Source: Oscillospiraceae bacterium (GTDB lineage: Bacteria; Bacillota; Clostridia; Oscillospirales; Ruminococcaceae). From it: DNA of 8,821 nt. Location: NCBI GenBank assembly GCA_018110855.1, contig JAGBFZ010000353.1:1-8821 (forward strand), given 5' to 3'. The stretch's first letter is position 1, and each line of letters opens with the position of its first letter. Position numbers and translations under genes: made by a program. Below, one piece after another: positions 7,636 through 8,821 of the stretch. The notes beneath the pieces are model-generated. The model was not told the DNA's origin. It saw only the letters and a program-made list of their open reading frames with translations, and searched no databases.

Positions 7636-8229
7636 ATGGCCGCTGATCGCAGCGATAATATGGACGGAGCATATCTTTCTGATGTGCTTTCCGAGCGCTC
7701 CGACGAGGAGCTGTGCGAGCTTTGCCGTGAAAACAAGCTCTGCGTTTCCTGCTATACCGAGATAATTTACCGCTACTTTCCCTTTATCAAAAGCAAGGCG
7801 GCGGCTATATGTCCAGATGATTCCGCCTATGATGATATCGTTCAGGAGGGTATGCTGGGTCTGCTCAGTGCTGTCAGGAATTTTGACGGAGAAAAAGGCT
7901 CAAAGCTGTCCTCATTCATATATTCCTGCGCGGTGAACCGAATGAAAACTGCGGCTGCAAAGCTCCGCGGACAGCAGTCTGCCGAGGATAAGGGCGAGGA
8001 TGAGCCTTCATACAGCCTCACTCCCGAAAGCATTATCATTCAGAGAGAGCTTTTCAGCGAGCTTGAAAACACATTATCCCCCATGGAAAAGCGCATCTTT
8101 CTGCTGCATATCTCAGGGCTTTCCTTTGAGGAGATCGCAGCAAGGCTGGGTATTTCCCGCAAATCGGCTGCTAATGCAGGCGGCAGGGCTGCCGCAAAGC
8201 TGAGGCAAAAGCTGTCGGGAAACAGCTGA
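7636..8229 (+). CDS. SigH-like sigma-70 family RNA polymerase sigma factor
   Basis: This is a 197-residue alternative sigma factor. Region 2 (about 42-110) reads YRYFPFIKSKAAAI...AYDDIVQEGMLGLLSAVRNFDGEKGSKLSSFIYSCAVNRMKTA, matching the core-binding and -10-recognising part. Region 4 (about 147-193) reads LSPMEKRIFLLHISGLSFEEIAARLGISRKSAANAGGRAAAKLRQKL. Its KS..NA..R...KL ending resembles the Spo0H/SigH group (KSIDNALQRVKRKL), so a transition-phase or sporulation-like role is possible but unproven. Unusually, Cys27, Cys30, Cys36 and Cys39 form CxxC-x5-CxxC just before region 2. I chose ATG 7636 because GGAGG lies 7 nt upstream; the in-frame GTG at 7612 has no such site and would add eight residues. 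No anti-sigma gene is visible next to it. A terminator overlaps the stop codon, so the gene is probably monocistronic. Confidence 0.88.
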   Translation: MAADRSDNMDGAYLSDVLSERSDEELCELCRENKLCVSCYTEIIYRYFPFIKSKAAAICPDDSAYDDIVQEGMLGLLSAVRNFDGEKGSKLSSFIYSCAVNRMKTAAAKLRGQQSAEDKGEDEPSYSLTPESIIIQRELFSELENTLSPMEKRIFLLHISGLSFEEIAARLGISRKSAANAGGRAAAKLRQKLSGNS

Positions 8230-8235
8230 TTTTTT
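8210..8235 (+). terminator. Terminator overlapping the end of the sigma factor gene
   Basis: AGCTGT (8210-8215), loop CGGGAA, ACAGCT (8222-8227), then GA and six T. The hairpin occupies the last codons, including part of the TGA stop, so the coding sequence doubles as terminator. The 6-bp stem is short and two bases separate it from the T-run, so efficiency may be moderate. Confidence 0.65.
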
Positions 8236-8241
8236 ATGAAC

Positions 8242-8335
8242 ATCTGAGCTCTGCTCATTTGTATATACGGCCAAGTAGCTTAATCTTTCAGAGCGTTGTT
8301 TATCAAAGGTGTCGGTGTGAGTCCGTCCTCAGGTC
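8242..8335 (+). ncRNA. Candidate structured RNA or leader upstream of the zinc-ribbon gene
   Basis: The 139-nt gap contains ATCTGAG (8242-8248) able to pair over 7 bp (one G-T) with CTCAGGT (8328-8334). Inside are GCTCTG (8248-8253) complementary to CAGAGC (8289-8294), an alternative GCTT/GAGC hairpin (8278-8281 with 8291-8294), a TTG/CAA mini-hairpin (8296-8306), and GTCGG-loop-CCGTC (8311-8327, 7-nt loop, one mismatch) stacked directly on the outer stem. The last two elements copy the T-arm/acceptor geometry of a tRNA, but no anticodon arm can be built, so I do not call a tRNA. It matches no riboswitch that I recognise. No terminator lies between it and the next start codon, and no clear promoter precedes it, so it may be a 5' leader. 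All pairing was found by eye. Confidence 0.3.
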
Positions 8336-8368
8336 CAATTTAAAATTTATTTAAGCGAGGGAAATCAA

Positions 8369-8644
8369 ATGTACGAAGACAAGACATTAGTATGCAAGGA
8401 GTGCGGCGAGGAGTTCGTATTCACTGCAGGCGAACAGGAATTTTACGCTGAAAAGGGCTTTGAGAACGAGCCTCAGAGATGCAAGAGCTGCCGCAATGCA
8501 CGCAAGAACGGCGCTAAGGGCGAGAGAGAAATGTTCGAGGCTACCTGCGCTTCCTGCGGCGGTGTAGCAAGAGTTCCTTTCAGACCCAGAGAGGATCGTC
8601 CCGTTTACTGCAGCGAGTGCTTCGCTAAGATGAAGGAAGAATAA
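8369..8644 (+). CDS. Small double zinc-ribbon protein (CxxC-x17-CxxC family)
   Basis: This is a 91-residue cytoplasmic protein with two predicted zinc-binding ribbons. The N-terminal one has Cys9/Cys12 and Cys38/Cys41 around EEFVFTAGEQEFYAEKGFENEPQRC, the pattern of the probable zinc-ribbon domain family often called zf-trcl. The C-terminal one has Cys60/Cys63 and Cys81/Cys84 with exactly 17 residues between the pairs. Its function is unknown to me; nucleic-acid or protein binding is plausible for such ribbons but not shown. The start ATG has GAGGG 7 nt upstream. Codon choice is strongly biased (GAG and AAG dominate, GCT for Ala, AGA/CGC for Arg) compared with neighbours, which suggests high expression. 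A strong terminator follows and the upstream gene also ends in a terminator, so it appears to be a separate unit, although I cannot point to a convincing promoter in the 139-nt gap. Confidence 0.88.
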   Translation: MYEDKTLVCKECGEEFVFTAGEQEFYAEKGFENEPQRCKSCRNARKNGAKGEREMFEATCASCGGVARVPFRPREDRPVYCSECFAKMKEE

Positions 8645-8672
8645 TCTCCTTTTCTTTGTTCACAACAGTCTT

Positions 8673-8707
8673 ACCCGATCTGTCCCCAAAAGACAGGTCG
8701 GGTTTTT
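8673..8707 (+). terminator. Strong Rho-independent terminator after the zinc-ribbon gene
   Basis: CCCGATCTGTC (8674-8684) pairs with GACAGGTCGGG (8692-8702) over 11 bp with one G-T pair, loop CCCAAAA, then TTTTT and further T-rich sequence. An extra A-T pair closes the stem. Confidence 0.93.
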
Positions 8708-8732
8708 CGTTTATTTTTATCCATCAAAGCTA

Positions 8733-8761
8733 TTGACAATATAAAAAAAATAATTTATAAT
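8733..8761 (+). promoter_or_regulatory. Consensus promoter of the gene at the right edge
   Basis: TTGACA (8733-8738), a 17-bp spacer containing an A-tract, and TATAAT (8756-8761): a full sigma-A consensus. The predicted start near 8768 gives a leader of about 38 nt before the ATG pair at 8806/8809. Confidence 0.85.
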
Positions 8762-8805
8762 ATACTTGTATAACTGTATTTAATTTTATGGAAGGGCGGT
8801 GCTGA

Positions 8806-8821
8806 ATGATGAAAAAATTTA
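8806..8821 (+). CDS. Start of an unidentified gene, cut by window edge
   Basis: ATG ATG AAA AAA TTT gives MMKKF, with GAAGGGCGG 8-15 nt upstream as a plausible ribosome binding site and a consensus promoter before it. Either ATG could be used. A basic MMKKF start would fit a signal peptide, but five codons are not enough to identify the product. Confidence 0.5.

Noticed and set aside
8262..8337. tRNA-like stretch with TAGCTTAAT...AGAGCG (D-arm-like), GTGTGAGTCC (T-arm-like) and terminal CCA
   Set aside because: No 5-bp anticodon stem with a 7-nt loop can be formed between the two arms, the D-arm-like and acceptor-like parts do not fit one cloverleaf, and the T-loop lacks the TTC core. It is treated as a possible structured RNA only.

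Overview
The window looks like the chromosome of a low-to-mid GC Firmicute of the Ruminococcus/Oscillospiraceae kind. That is an inference from AGGAG-type ribosome binding sites, TTGACA/TATAAT promoters in AT-rich gaps, Firmicute-style protein sequences, a SigH-like sigma factor and plant-polysaccharide glycosidases without signal peptides. I see no mobile element, CRISPR array, rRNA or convincing tRNA. The layout is that of an ordinary chromosome with short transcription units.

Left part, read leftwards (1-3156): a GH27 glycosidase gene with its own promoter and a strong terminator; then ogt, a DNA alkyl-repair methyltransferase whose ribosome binding site lies just past that terminator; then a LysR-type regulator with its own promoter; and 2 bp downstream the first 113 codons of uvrB (nucleotide excision repair), cut by the window edge.

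Middle (3157-7393): enolase on the + strand converges on a large GH127 beta-L-arabinofuranosidase gene on the - strand, and the two share one hairpin terminator. GH127 is divergent from an AraC-type regulator gene. The intergenic region holds two fully overlapping, oppositely oriented promoters that share a palindromic -10 element, plus a 32-bp-spaced direct repeat that is a good operator candidate. GH127 and GH27 both appear cytoplasmic, so they probably trim imported plant oligosaccharides. The GH27 lacks one of the two sugar-binding aspartates of typical alpha-galactosidases, so an L-arabinopyranose or other specificity is possible.

Right part (7394-8821): an AT-rich gap and strong promoter lead to a SigH-like sigma-70 family factor with an unusual CxxC-x5-CxxC motif near its N-terminus. 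A terminator overlaps its stop codon. A 139-nt gap that may hold a structured RNA follows, then a 91-residue protein with two zinc ribbons and its own strong terminator. A consensus promoter then precedes a new gene of which only the first codons are visible.

The clearest candidates for something undescribed are the overlapping araC/GH127 control region, the cysteine-rich sigma factor next to a double zinc-ribbon protein, the possible structured RNA before that protein, and the atypical GH27.
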